DNA of 64,000 nucleotides from Phylloscopus collybita (taxonomy: Eukaryota; Chordata; Aves; Passeriformes; Phylloscopidae). How positions within the stretch are numbered: the first letter of the stretch is position 1; every line of letters begins with the position of its first letter. Location of the stretch: the NCBI GenBank assembly GCA_027886175.1, contig JAJNNQ010000024.1:28065001-28129000 (forward strand), given 5' to 3'. Shown here piece after piece: positions 9,760 through 22,600 of this stretch. The notes under the pieces are model-generated. The model was not told the DNA's origin. It did not search any database and saw only the letters and a list, made by a program, of their open reading frames with translations. A program made the translations under genes and the position numbers.

Positions 9760-12700
9760 TCTGATCATTGAAAACGCGAAAGTAAATCAATTTCGTGTGG
9801 AGCGGCAGCCGTGCAGGTTAGGTGAAGAACGAATTTCAGCAGGCGTCAGGCAGCTCGCCACCTCAGAAAATGATCACGGAAGAGTTTGGGTCAGTTCCAA
9901 CCCCTCTGCCGGGGGCAGGGACACCTCCGGCTCCTAATACTCCCTGGAGCCTGATGTTTGACACTCGTGTCCACTGTTCTCTTCCAGGACACCTGGAATG
10001 TCTCCTTTTGAGGCCTGGGCTCAAGGCTAAGCGTGGTCATGCTCTCCTGTTCCAGCCAAGGTGAGGTTGGTCTCCGGGAGTGAGTGAATGAAAAGAAATA
10101 GAACAGAAACCGACTCTGACTTCTAGGGGTTTTCTTTGACACCAGCTGCTCAGCAGCCCATTCACAAAACTCAAACACACTTAGAATCTGTTTCATGGAT
10201 GACTGGCCTCTTGACACTACTTACTGAGTGTTTTGAGGATGAAAGGGAAAATACCACAACTGGAAAACGTAAAGTACTCAGCAGCCTTTGAAAAATTGCT
10301 ACTGTGACAAATATTCCAGTGGCAGCTGTGAGTTAGCTTTCCTCTCACGGCTTCAGCCTCCTTTGCCTGCATCCCACTCCCAGTGCAATACCCTGGCTGA
10401 GAAGAGTCCAGCCCTCACAGCCTCAAAGCATGATCAGCTCCCAAGCAGCTTGTCTGTCTGTCCTGGGGAACACCAGCACAGCACAGAGGGCGGCTCTCAC
10501 CACAGGTTTATCTCTCAGTTGGATCTCTCCCAGTACTCTTGGTCCCCCCAAATCACTGACAAGCAGCTGTGTCGGGCTACTCACCGTCCCTGTGAGAGAC
10601 CTCAGCTTTGCACTTCACACAACAGAAAAAAAAATTGGCAGCCATGGATATCTCTAAGCAGAGTATTTCCAGAGTAAACACTGAAGTTATTCCGTGAGGC
10701 TTCCCCCTCCTTCTAGGAGTTACTGTAAGCAGCTTTAACTCATTGTTGAAGGCTGCAGCCTGAGCTGGAATGACACTGCATCTTGAGCTGAGTGATGCTG
10801 TCTCATTCAGTTCTTACAAAAACAGAATAATACTGATCCTTTCTCCACAGCTGTGTTGGAATGTCATGACACGTAACTCACAAATGAAGACAGGCCCATC
10901 CCATAAATTCCTTTTGCTCAGTGACAGAAACCCACATGGAGCCTTTCTGTCCCTTGGTTACATTTTCCCCTCTGTACTTCATCTCTGACGAGTGTCAAAG
11001 GGAGCTCCCTACCCTGTAAAGGCTCCAAGTCACAGTGTTTACACCAGAAATGTAACATGGCTGTCTTCCTGCAGCACTCTCATGGCAGGAGCACATTTTC
11101 TCTGCTACTGACTCATCCTCCTGTCAGGTAAAATGTCCTCCCAAGATCAAGATGTCAGAGGCTTTGGATTGAATCTTGTTGCTGGGAGGATGCTTGCACA
11201 CTACAACTTTCCTGTAGGTCATGAAATGTTTGAGAGAGAAATCTGAAGGAGACAGTTTCACTTTGAAACAGGTTACTTTAAGGTGGAAGGAACCACAGGA
11301 GGTCACCCACGTGCACTTAGGGCAGGCCTATGTTCTTCCCTCTGAGCTGCTCCACGTTGCAGAAGATAATTAGGGCTTCACAAGGCAAAGAAACTGAGAG
11401 AGAAACTTGAACCTGGAGGCTGGTGCCCTCACCTAGGCTCTTCTGCCTTGTAATACATGGTAAGGATGCATTCTTCCTTATGCATACTTATACAGGCATA
11501 CCAGGTGGAAGATCCATAAAGTACTCATAAAAGGCTGAGATGGCTGGTTTTCCTCCTTTCCTGACAGAGCGCCCAAGCAGACTTGCCCATGTTTTCCCTT
11601 CAATTACCAATCTTTAATGTTTACTTCCTGCTCTGTCATTGCTGGGCACACTTCTGAAAGCTGGGAGTTCAAATTGCTTCTTGTTGAGATAAGAACTAAG
11701 CGATAAGAATCCCACTTCCTCTGTCAATCCTAGGAACAGTACACAGGAGCCTAAGTGCTTAACACAGAGCCATGGTTTCTACTTCACAGGCAAATGATAG
11801 AAAATACAGGAGTTCTGAGACCAAGCATTCCAGCAGTAGCAGGAATTCAGAACTTAATGAACAGTGAGCTAAGCTCTGGGTGTATTTTGTGCCCTTCTTC
11901 AAGTGCAAAGGCCACAGGGAGAAGTTTTAAATAGTCATCATTTGCTTAGCTCACACTTGGCTTCCCCCAAGGTGTGGTGCTGCTATCCCAACTGCATTGT
12001 TTCTAGTATCAAAAATTAGTTTTCCAGGCTAAGTGAATTTTCCTGTGATCAGATTTCCACTTGACCATTGGGTATTTGCAGTGCTTATAAGCCTCTGCCA
12101 GCTGTTGCTTTGTGGGTGGGGACTCGACACTTTCAGCTGAGTTGGGCACTTTCAGCACTTTGCTTGAATGTGCAGACAGCACATTTTTAAAATTTTCTTT
12201 TTAATTAAAAGAATTTGTGCATAAAATCAAGTTTGTTTGCTTTCACTGTCCCTGACATTCTCAAGCAAATCACAGTGTGCTTCATGATTGTGCACTGTAA
12301 GGGACTGTTAAAAGAAACCGAAAGTGGTTTGAAAGTCTTTACAACAGCATTCCCATTGCTGTTATAATCACTCCCATTTGGAAGCTAAATAAGTGGCATT
12401 AAGTTTCTGAATTAATATAACTGTAATTACTCTGCAATTAAGTTCACAAGCAATAAAAAGAAAACCCTTCGTACCAAAATACTTTTACTAGTAAGAGCAT
12501 TTTAAGCACAGAATAACTTCAGTGGCTTTTGCTGTTTGCATAAAGAATCACCACAGTGTGCTGCTATAATAAGAAAACAAAATCCAGGAATTACTAAATC
12601 TGAGAATTCAGAAAAAAATACTGCTCAGGAAACAGAATTTTCAATTTCATTAGGACATTTCTTTTTAAAAAAACACCAGTTTTGTGCATCTGCAGAATTG

Positions 12701-14230
12701 TTAAACACCAGGATGTTGTTTAACAGCTCTGCAAATACACAAAATAAAACCAGATCTGCCCATCTTGGCCAAAGATTTGTTTAACTCTAGGGCTATAATT
12801 CTGGTGCCTGCTTTATATTACCTGGCATTTCAAAATTTCCATAGAACTTGGAAAAGAGGGGATGGGCCCATTGGAGCATACAGGCTTTATATTACAACCT
12901 GAGAAATGTAAGATAAAATAGGATGAATCTGGTGCTGGGGATGGAAAGACAAAGAGTGAGCTGGAAACCAGGAGCTGGCTACTGGCATTGCAGTTTTCAA
13001 TCCTGGAAAACTGATTGAGTTGTCAAACTCAATCATATATTTGTGAGACACTGAGGACCTGCTTCTGACAATAATTCAGCTTGATTCCGGAGGCAAGCAC
13101 TTCAGGGTCAGAAGGTATCTCTGTATTTATCTCTGGGAGGATGCAGCTGGGGTGGGGCTTCAATAGTCTCCCAGGCCAGGCAGTTGAGGCTACCTAACTT
13201 TCAGTGAAAGCTGAAGAAATTTATCTCAGAAGACTTGGAAATAAAATGATCTTCTGCTTAAAACAGCCCCAAAGCTGGAAAAAACTGGGGTAGGGAAATT
13301 ACTGCTATCACCAATAGTTCTAAAGAGAAGTAATGTCTGATGCTTTTTGAAAAGTCTTTGTTCATCTTCCTGATCAGACTGAAGAGATTTCTTCATTTTG
13401 TTGTTCCACTAAGCCACTGTAGATTAGTACCTGGACAGGGAACTATGCTTTGCTTGTTATCCCTCCTGCCATTTAACACAGCCAAGGGCAAAGCAGCCTT
13501 GTCCAGCACATGGACCAACGCAGAGGATATGGGTGTGTCCTTACCTGGAAGTCCATCTCAGCCAGGGATATGGTACCTCCACATCATGAATGTCATGTTT
13601 GGGTGTGCACTTATTCTTCTCCATCTGTATACATCAAAGCAATAAAGTTTTTGGGTTTTTTTTTTTATTCAAAGGTCTTTTTAAAATATTTGCATGCTTA
13701 TGATGCTGGTGAATTACTGAAGGGTGCCCCCACCCTAAAAAATGTAGTTTGGGCATGTTATGGTGATATGACCACCAGTTACATTTTAGCCTGCCTTTGC
13801 CCTCACTTTTCAGATGTTTTGCCTCATTCACTGTTTTGCCTTATTTAGACTGTTACGGGCACCTGACCAAAAGTAGAAATACAGGAAAGGCAGCAATGCA
13901 GCAGGAAAATACGATGCAAGGCTGATATGAATCTTCCTGGCAGGGACTTACTGTGAAGCCTTGTGATAAACCAGCATCCCTAGTCAGAATTTGGCAGAAA
14001 GGTCTAGGTAGCAAGGATAAAACACTGTAACTCTATCGCTTGCTGGGACTGGTTTCAGGGGCCGATTTCTGAAGTGAGAGGTTTCCCTTGAGGAAAGGGA
14101 GGTAGGGAGGATAGGAAGGTCAACATCTCCTTTAACCAAAAAGTCAGTGAAGCCTCTGCTTCAGATTTTGACTAATGGTTAAATAAGAGCAGACATAGTT
14201 GCTGGTCACTTCCCCAAAAGTGCACAGGCC
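9760..14230. other. Non-coding DNA between CpG island and PLA1A, no gene seen
   Basis: About 4.5 kb with no supportable exon. ADPRH, which precedes PLA1A in human, has a long recognisable coding exon, and nothing like it is present here. One or more 5' non-coding exons of PLA1A could lie in this stretch and would not be visible. Confidence 0.5.
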
Positions 14231-14234
14231 TGAT

Positions 14235-14265
14235 TGATCATTACAGAGCCAAGCTGATCATTAAC
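14235..14265 (+). promoter_or_regulatory. Paired TGATCATTA sites, HNF1-like, upstream of PLA1A
   Basis: TGATCATTA occurs at 14235-14243 and again at 14255-14263, exactly 20 bp apart, about two helical turns. The second copy extends to GCTGATCATTAAC, matching 11 of 13 positions of the HNF1 consensus GTTAATNATTAAC. The pair ends 55 bp before the PLA1A start codon. PLA1A is expressed in liver in mammals, so HNF1 control is plausible but inferred. Confidence 0.35.
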
Positions 14266-14319
14266 CATAGCTGATTTTCCCCTGTACAGTCCTTATACTT
14301 GAACTGGACGATCAGGAAG

Positions 14320-14392
14320 ATGGTTGAAGATCCGAAGAGAAAACTGCTCATTGTTCTTGCTGTCCTCTTGCTGCCCAGCTCAGCACAAACAG
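14320..14392 (+). CDS. PLA1A: PLA1A coding exon 1 (signal peptide)
   Basis: Encodes residues 1-24 with the hydrophobic core [11 protein letters not shown] and a likely cleavage after Ala22. It ends in phase 1 at ACAG|GTAAGA. A pyrimidine-rich stretch ending in CAG at 14289 precedes it, so this exon may begin at 14290 with a non-coding exon further upstream. Confidence 0.9.
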
Positions 14393-16535
14393 GTAAGAAA
14401 AACATGAGTGCCTGGCAAGGGATTGAAGGTTTGACAGAGAAGGATCTGAATTCAATTCACCCTAAACAAGCTGTATGTCAAGAGGTCCTTGCAATAATCT
14501 TGTCAGGTGCTGCGGAGAAAAAGTAGTGCAAGAATGGTCCTTTCTTCTCTTATGCTTTGATTCAGTCACTCTCAGTGATTTAATTCTGTTAACCTGATTT
14601 ACAAGAATGATCCAGGTTTACCCTGAAGTGTAAGGATGCAGAAAAGGGATCATTTGCTCTGGCAGTGGCATCTCCTGCTTCAAAAGCTCAGCAAGCGTAA
14701 TCTGCAGTAGCTGAGAGAAAATAAACAAATGCCACAGTTCCGTTTCTTTCTTTAATTGTACTGCCAACGAGACTGCCTTAATGATCATATCTAAGTCCCA
14801 CATCACCTGCAGCTTCACTGCAGTGCACCTCCTGCCTTGCCTTTACTGATGATCTCCCTCATCTTGTGCCATTTCTGACACTCACCGTGCTGGCACTGGA
14901 CCCACTTTTGCTACTCAGACTAGCTCATGACCTACATTTTTTCCAAGCCAATCTCTAAAAATATCTCTTTTTTCCCTGTTCAGTGCACAGGAAGACCGAA
15001 ATAAACAACAGTAGGGGATAGTCACTTATATCCTTATAGGGGAATCTGGATATTGAATCTCACCCCTTTGTGCTGAACTGTAGGCCATGCTTTGTCTAGC
15101 TGATGTTAAGTATCTTCTGAGGGAAATTGGGAAGCTGGTTGTTGGATTTAAAAATACATAAATGAATAATTATTTTATCATATGTCAGATTCAAGGCTGG
15201 TTTCACTTCCTCCAGTCCAGAAAGGGAAGGTGCATGTATTGTCATTGCAGTAGGATGTCACTACACCAGCTCTTAGAGTAACACTGCTAGTGACACACAC
15301 TGCTGATCTTTTGTGCTTGCTTTCTAGCCTAAATTTGCTTGGGTCTTTTCCTAGCTACAGGTCAGATGTTTATTTTTTTCTATGTAGGTCAGAGTCCCTT
15401 CCAGCAGCAGCCTTTTCCTTCTCATAAAGCATTTTCATCCAGTAAATGAATCAATTGTGAAATTATCATTGACTTTTTTTATATTAGCATTCTCATATTT
15501 TATCATCAGCATACTCATACTTATTTCTGGATTTTTGATGCAATTGTCAGTTAGACTTGTACCTTCTACTAAGCCTACAAGAATCAGAATAGAAATACCC
15601 CCATTCAGTGGTGACTACCTGTCAGCAACCATTTTTTTAAAGATCTAACAGCCACCTCCTAAATGTATTTAGTAGCTGGTGTAGGTGGCCAATTTGCTTA
15701 AAAAAACCAGCAAAATATCACTCATGGTAAAACAACTCTCAGAAGCCAAAGCTGGTATGACATCCGTGATTATTTTCCCAGACATAGCTGGAATTCCATT
15801 AAAGGACAGAAACAACTTTATCAGTCAGGTAAAGTTTCCGGAATGGTCTCATTTTAATTTATGCTCTATACTTTAAATCTTTATCAATAGAAGTGCAATT
15901 GCTACCTTCATTTTCCTAATGAATTAGAACGAGGGGTGCTTTTTTCCCATTGCACAGGCACAGGTTAAATGTGCCACTCCCTCCCTCCTCTGCAGGGAAT
16001 AGAGACAGACTCCCGGGGCGTGACTGCACTGACTTCCAGACAGCCAATTTCCTACGGGGCAGCAAACTTAAGGTCCAGTTTCTCCTGTTCACCTCCTTGA
16101 GCCCCAGCTGTGGAGAGCTGATTTCAGCTGATGATGGCATCAAGAACTGCAGCTTCAACAGCAGCCTGGAAACCAAAATCATCATCCATGGCTTCAGGTA
16201 AAAGAAAGAAGAGTGCTGTGACTAAGTTGTCACTGGTAAATTAAACACTACTGGGGCATCCCCAAGCACTGGCTGGGCCAGCATGTAACTCTTCTGCTTG
16301 TGTAAACTTCTTATCTCCCCAGCAGAGTGCCTGCATGCAAAACAACAGCTAAGAACAGACTGGGATTCTCATGCCCAAAATGGACCCAGGAATTTTCTGG
16401 GAGGCCATTGATGGAAAATGCTGCTCACACCCCTCATTACAACACAGTTTGAAGTCCTTCAGTTTGTGACCAGTTACCTTTTCTTGTGTGTGCTTCACAC
16501 CCTTTGAAGCCTAAAAAAAGTTAGAAATTAGAATT

Positions 16536-16622
<87 letters not shown>

Positions 16623-16633
16623 CTTTCTTTCTT

Positions 16634-16675
<42 letters not shown>

Positions 16676-19600
16676 TTTCTTTCTTTCTTTCTTTCTCTCT
16701 CTCTCTTTCTTTTTCTTTCTTTTTCTCTCTCTCTTTCTCACTCTCTTTCTTGCTCTCTTGCTCTCTTCTTTCACATCTTTTTATTTTTTCCTTTTTTCAA
16801 CAATTTTAGTTAAGAAGTCTTTTAAGGTTCATGTCCCTTTAAGTTGTCTTGGATTTCATGCCCAATAACCTGGATTAATTGAGCCGTTTAGAATGCCAAG
16901 CAGACAGATCATCCTTCTACTTTTGAAAGTGTTGGGATTGGAGCCAGGTTTGGTTTTTTTAAGTGCCATCATTCTGCAAGCTTCTGTGCCATTTTTCAGT
17001 CAGGTGTAACCATATATTATTTGTTTTGAACTGCAAATTATTTGGTATAGATTTTTTTTTGATTGTCTAGAGATGATGAAATGAGAGACGAGAAAATGTA
17101 GTGGTGAAAGACCAGGTGATCTGGTCAAGGACTTCCTGCCAGTGGCAGCAGAGAAGGATCCAGGTGTTCCCAGCCACCTCCCTTACTCCAGGTGGGCTCT
17201 GTGGTGGCTAAATGAATCACCACAGAGGGAGTGAGATCTCATCCTGAGCCCTGCAAATGTAATATCATTCATTAAAATATCTAGTTCCCTCTTGAATCAG
17301 AGCATCCTGGAAAGTGTTATTACACCACTGCAAAAAAAAAAAATTCCAGGTGTGGGTGTCTGGCACCAAAAATAAATTTCAGCCACTGTCTGGCAGCCTC
17401 CTCTGAGCCATGTGAAGCTCCAGCACCAGTGAACAACACAGTGGCACATGCCCTGCTTGGGGAACACCTAACATCCTTGTCTCTGGTGACTCCACAGGGC
17501 TCTGGGTACCAAACCCTCCTGGATTGAAGGGCTTGTCCAAGCCATACTGCACACCAGCCAGGTGAATGTGATCGCAGTAGACTGGGTTTATGGGTCTACA
17601 GGAGCCTATCCCTCTGCAGTGGAAAACGTCACACAGCTGGCCCTCGCCATCTCACAGTTCATCAGCAAGCTCCTGGTAAGCTACTGTGCATTTCCAGTGC
17701 AGGGAGCATGGCCAGGGAGCTGCTCCCAACCTGCTCTATCCAGGACAAGTGGATTTTTTATTCCAGATTTTTCTTTTTCCCTCTTTCAACCCAGGCTTGA
17801 GCATGCTAATGTTTTTCTTCTTCCTTTTGAGTTTTGACATTTTCTGGAAAAAATCCCAGTTATCAGCTGTCTCTCCAGTTCAGAACAAACCTAAAGCCTG
17901 CCTTGCATTTTCTCAGATCCATATTCACTGAACAGTCTTCTCCTTCTGATGAGAAATTTTGTCCAGGAAGCTGGAGGGAGTGAGATTTGAGGCTATCTTA
18001 TATTTGCTCTGGGCTTCAGATATACTTCCCAGTATGTGGAAATACCCAGATGTGTCCCATTCTGCTCGTGCAAAGCACAGCTGAAGAAGACTTCTGCAAC
18101 CAGGGAGATGAATCATTGTGTTAACCAGCTACATGTAAGCTCTCCATGAAATGTTTGCAGTGCTGACCAACCTGCTTAGGGCTGGGTTTGCATCTGTGGA
18201 CCTGGAGAAAGGCAATACCTTTCTTTCTGAAAAACAGAAAGGGCAATACCCATCATTTCCTTAAGTATTTGGTTTTCCACGGTCCACCTCAAAAGCAGTC
18301 CTACATGAGGAGAGTTATAGAGCTGCTGTGCGGGCTGGGACAGGGTGTTTCACCTTTCTGCTACAGAAACAGTAATTCATACTGTTGTCACCCTGCAGGC
18401 CCTGGGAGTCTCAGGGACATCTATCCACATCATTGGGGTAAGCCTTGGAGCACATGTCGGGGGCCTGGTGGGGCACTTCCATGGCGGTCGCCTGGGACGG
18501 ATAACAGGTATCATCAAACTGAGTCTGGGGTCCTCACCTGTCCTTCAAGAGAAAGAATCAAAGAACAAGAAAGGGGAGTCATTCAAAGTGGTCTTTGGAT
18601 TTCATAAGGGCTCTCTAGATCCAAGCTTATGGGCTTCTTCCTAGATTCTGACAGCGCCTTTTCAACGTCAGTCCCCCCCATAATCCCAAAAGAACACAAG
18701 TATTTGCAAACAGGCCCTTTCACCTCTCTTACACCCTTCAAATTGGTGCCAGCTTAGCAAAGCATGAGCCCTCACGACTAGTCAAAGGACATGTGGTTCT
18801 TAGAATTAAAGCCCACAATGCAATTGCTGGGGGAGCAGCAGGAGTGAGCTGCTCTGCAGGAGAACATGAGCTGAGAGCCAAGGGGACAGTAAGGTGGGCA
18901 GTGGCCTCACAGACAAGGGGTACAGCCCTACTGTGTCTGGGCAAGAAGAGCAGAGCAGGTCCACTGACAGGAACCAGGGTCATCCACACTGCAGGGATCA
19001 CCAGGCTAGCTTGTAGTGGTAAGGCAAGCCCAAGATCAAGCTGGGAAGTCAAGTCAGGACCAAGCAGGACCAACAAGGTAAAGGCCAGGGCATGGCATCC
19101 CTACCACATAGCTCAGGCAAGGAACAAAGGCAAGAGCCTGAGCCAAAGTTGGGAAGACCCAGATGAGGCTCCTTGATGTTCCCCCCCACAAGCTGGCTGT
19201 TTTCACAGCAGGCTGGTCTAATGCCACCCAACTGTACCAAATCAGAGCTGACCTTAAACACAGCCAGACTCCTTGGGTGTGAGGAAGAGGCTCCACTGGG
19301 GGAATTGCAGAGCAAAATGGTTATGGGCTGCTCTTGTTATTTAGAGGTTTTGGTACATTCAGGACCTGTTCAGCCTTCAGGTGTGGAGCATAAAGAAAGT
19401 CACAGAATCGTTTAGGTAAAAAGAAGCTTTGGAAGGTCTCTAGTCCACACACCACCACCACCATCATGCCTCCTCAAAGTAGGGCTGCACTGAATGTCAT
19501 ATCAGATTGTCAAGGGTTTTACTAAATTCTGGGAATCCCCAACGACAAAGGTTCATTTTCATAGGAGGGGAATGCCACTAAGAAGGAACAGACATAAAGT

Positions 19601-22600
19601 CCCCAGTAGTGTGGCCTCAGCTCCCAGTCTGCCTCAGCCCATGCTGGTGTGTCTCAAAGAGGTGTCCTCAGGAAGGGTCTCACTGCACTCTTGGCAGGGC
19701 AGTCCAGAAAAATGTTGGTTCAGTTTTCACAGCTACCCATACTGCATGAAATACAGGCATTTCTTAACAGGAAGTGAATTTCATGCTGAGCCATTGTTAA
19801 AGCTGTGAATCAAAGTTTGCATTAGGAGAAAGTTGGAGTAGCTTCTGTCCTGCACCAGAATTTTATGATCAGTGATGCCTTCAGATGAGCAGAAGCAGAC
19901 ACATTTCCATGAAACCATGGTAATTACCTTCAGAGTTAAACACTCTTCCCCTTTATGTTGCCCACATGTAATAGAAGCTCTGTAGATTTATTTATTCCAT
20001 TTTCAACTCTGCTAGAATACAATCCCTTTCCCACATTCCTGTTTATCCTATGATTTTATAGGCTCACTGGGCATTGCAGATTCCAGTTCAGATTTAGGAG
20101 CCTGAAGACAGGTTGGGTTACACCCAAGATATGTCTGATCTCATCTCCTGCCTCCTCACACACAATGCGTACACTCACACAGGAATTTGATCCCAGAGCC
20201 ACAATTTGCTGAAGTGTTTTTTAATCACCTAAGAAGAGCTGTGCGAGGCAAAACCAGAGGGATTCTTGGAGGTCAGAGCACAGACTTTATTTTTCCAAAG
20301 TGAGTGTCTTTAATCCATGCCTGTTCCAGTGAGTATCTTCCTGCGCAGGAAAGAAACTGGAATGAACAGCACTTGTCAAACTCAGAAAAGAACACTTTGT
20401 TTCAATACTTGCAGAGGAAATGACAAAGCTTGAAGGAATTAATTTCTATGTAGAGCTCCAGTGAATAGTTTCCTTAGCAAAGATGTACATCTCAGTGGAG
20501 ACAAGGAAGGGATAGAGGAGAGAGGATAGAAATGTACCTGCCTTGGAGCTGTGCCAGAATTGACTGCTGTTCATATTAGGTTTCTGCCTCCTCACTAAGA
20601 ACTTTATGTCACACTAAATACTGATTTTCAATGTATTTTAAAGCTTTTAACTACAGCTTGGTCTGTAGAAGAGGGTGGGGAACCTCTCAGCTTTTTGTAC
20701 ACATCAAGATTAAAGAGCATTCAAGTCTTAGCTTTTATTTACAGAAAGAACAGAAAAGAAGGTTTTTTCCTTCTTTTCCTTTTCCTCCTTCCCTTTCCCC
20801 TCACAAATGCAGACCTGCCCATTTGTATATTGTTGATATTGCCTTCTCCATAGAGAATTACTGAGACTGAATTCAAAGCTGTGAAACCAGCCAGCTCTGA
20901 GGTTAAGTGGCATGTGGAGCAGACCTGCTTCCTAAACTATTGTTGCCTGGGGAGTGAAAAAAAGTCATGTGAGGTTACTTTTCTATAAAATGAGAACAGG
21001 ATAAACCTCAGAATTTATTTATTTTTTTAATCTGCTTCTTGGTATTGCCAAGGATACTTTTCTGTGTTCTTTTGAGTCCACAGAAATTGCTCCAGGAGCA
21101 AGTTTTAGGCAAAAATGTAGATGATTACTAAAGAATCAATTTTACTTGTGGGGAAAGGGCTCAGAAGCCTCTGGTTTAAAACTGTTAGGTAGCATGAAAC
21201 TTTTGTAATTCCTGAGTTGATTAATGCCTGGGGTGCTGAATTCACCACCTAACTGCTGATCTCCAGTGACATTTCTCAGACTGTAGTGCTAATACACACA
21301 ACAGTACAATTTGAGAAGGCATTAAAAAGTTTGATTCTCTTTCACAAAAACTCCAAGAGACACTATGCACCCACTCTGTCAGAGCTATTTAAAGCTCAGT
21401 CATGGCTTTACAGCCATGTAAACCTTGGGTTAAAACACTGCTAAAAGAGTGTGGAGGAGGACAACATAAGGACAATACAAGGAAGCTGTGGTGGAAGTTG
21501 ATGCTGGCAGAAACTATTCTGGAGCTTAATCGCCAAGACCTGAGAATAATTTATTATTTCTGCCTAGCACTGCAGTTTTAGATAAAATAACTGGTCCAGA
21601 AATAAGAAAGAGAGGGGCTGAAGAGATTTGTTGTTAAGGTGTCTGATTTTGTTACAGCCCTGGATCCTGCAGGCCCTAAATACACCAGAGCCAACCCTGA
21701 AGAACGCCTGGATCCTGGGGATGCCCTCTTCGTGGAAGCCATTCATACTGATGCTGACAGTAAGCAGGCTTCTCTCTTCTTCAGCCTGGGCTTCTGTTCC
21801 TCCTGACATCATTATTCCTAAGGGATCTGTAGGTCACAGTCCCTTTTTGCCAGACTACCATGAGTTTAAGTTCACTCTGAGGAAGTTTCTTGTTAAGAAA
21901 GGTTTTGATGATGAATTCATAGCCCAGAGCAGTCCAAACAACAGACAGGCAGAGATTGCTACAGCAGAGTCTATGCAGAACCAGCTCGGCAAGACATTTA
22001 CTGCCTGAAGGGAATTTATAGGTCTAGTCTCACTTTTTCCCACCTGATGCAAGAAAGGTGCCACCAAGAGTGTTATTGGAAAGTAACAGAGTCAAACCAA
22101 CAGCTGGTGCAACAACAGAGTAACTTCTCTAAAGCACTGAGGATCTACATAGGCAGAACCTGTGCTAAAGAATAATGTGGTGCCTTTGAGTCACACCTTT
22201 TGCCTGGAGACCACAGAAACCTCTACCTCTCAATTATCCTTCATAATCCCACATTAAGGCTGTGGTCAGTTTAGTTCTCCTTTACACAGAATCAAGAACT
22301 GGGGTCACTGAGGTGGTGGTTAAGACACAGTTTCCAGATATTTTGTTGGCAGGGCCCAGAGCATTTTCCAATCCATGCATCAAGCCTGCACACGTAGAAG
22401 CAGGAAATCTGGCTTTGAAGTCTCCAGCATTAGGGCTGGCTCCAGTACTATTAATGCTCAACCAATTATTGGGACCTGTCATCAGCAAGTAGGGTAAAGC
22501 CTAGAGAAGAGCCAAGCCTGAGAATGAAGTGGCATTTCACCTCCTTTCAGATTTCGGGATCCGGATTCCTGTAGGCCACATCGATTATTTTGTCAATGGA

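Noticed and set aside
16511..16774. Lys/Glu-rich minus-strand frame
   Set aside because: Translation of the CTTT microsatellite.
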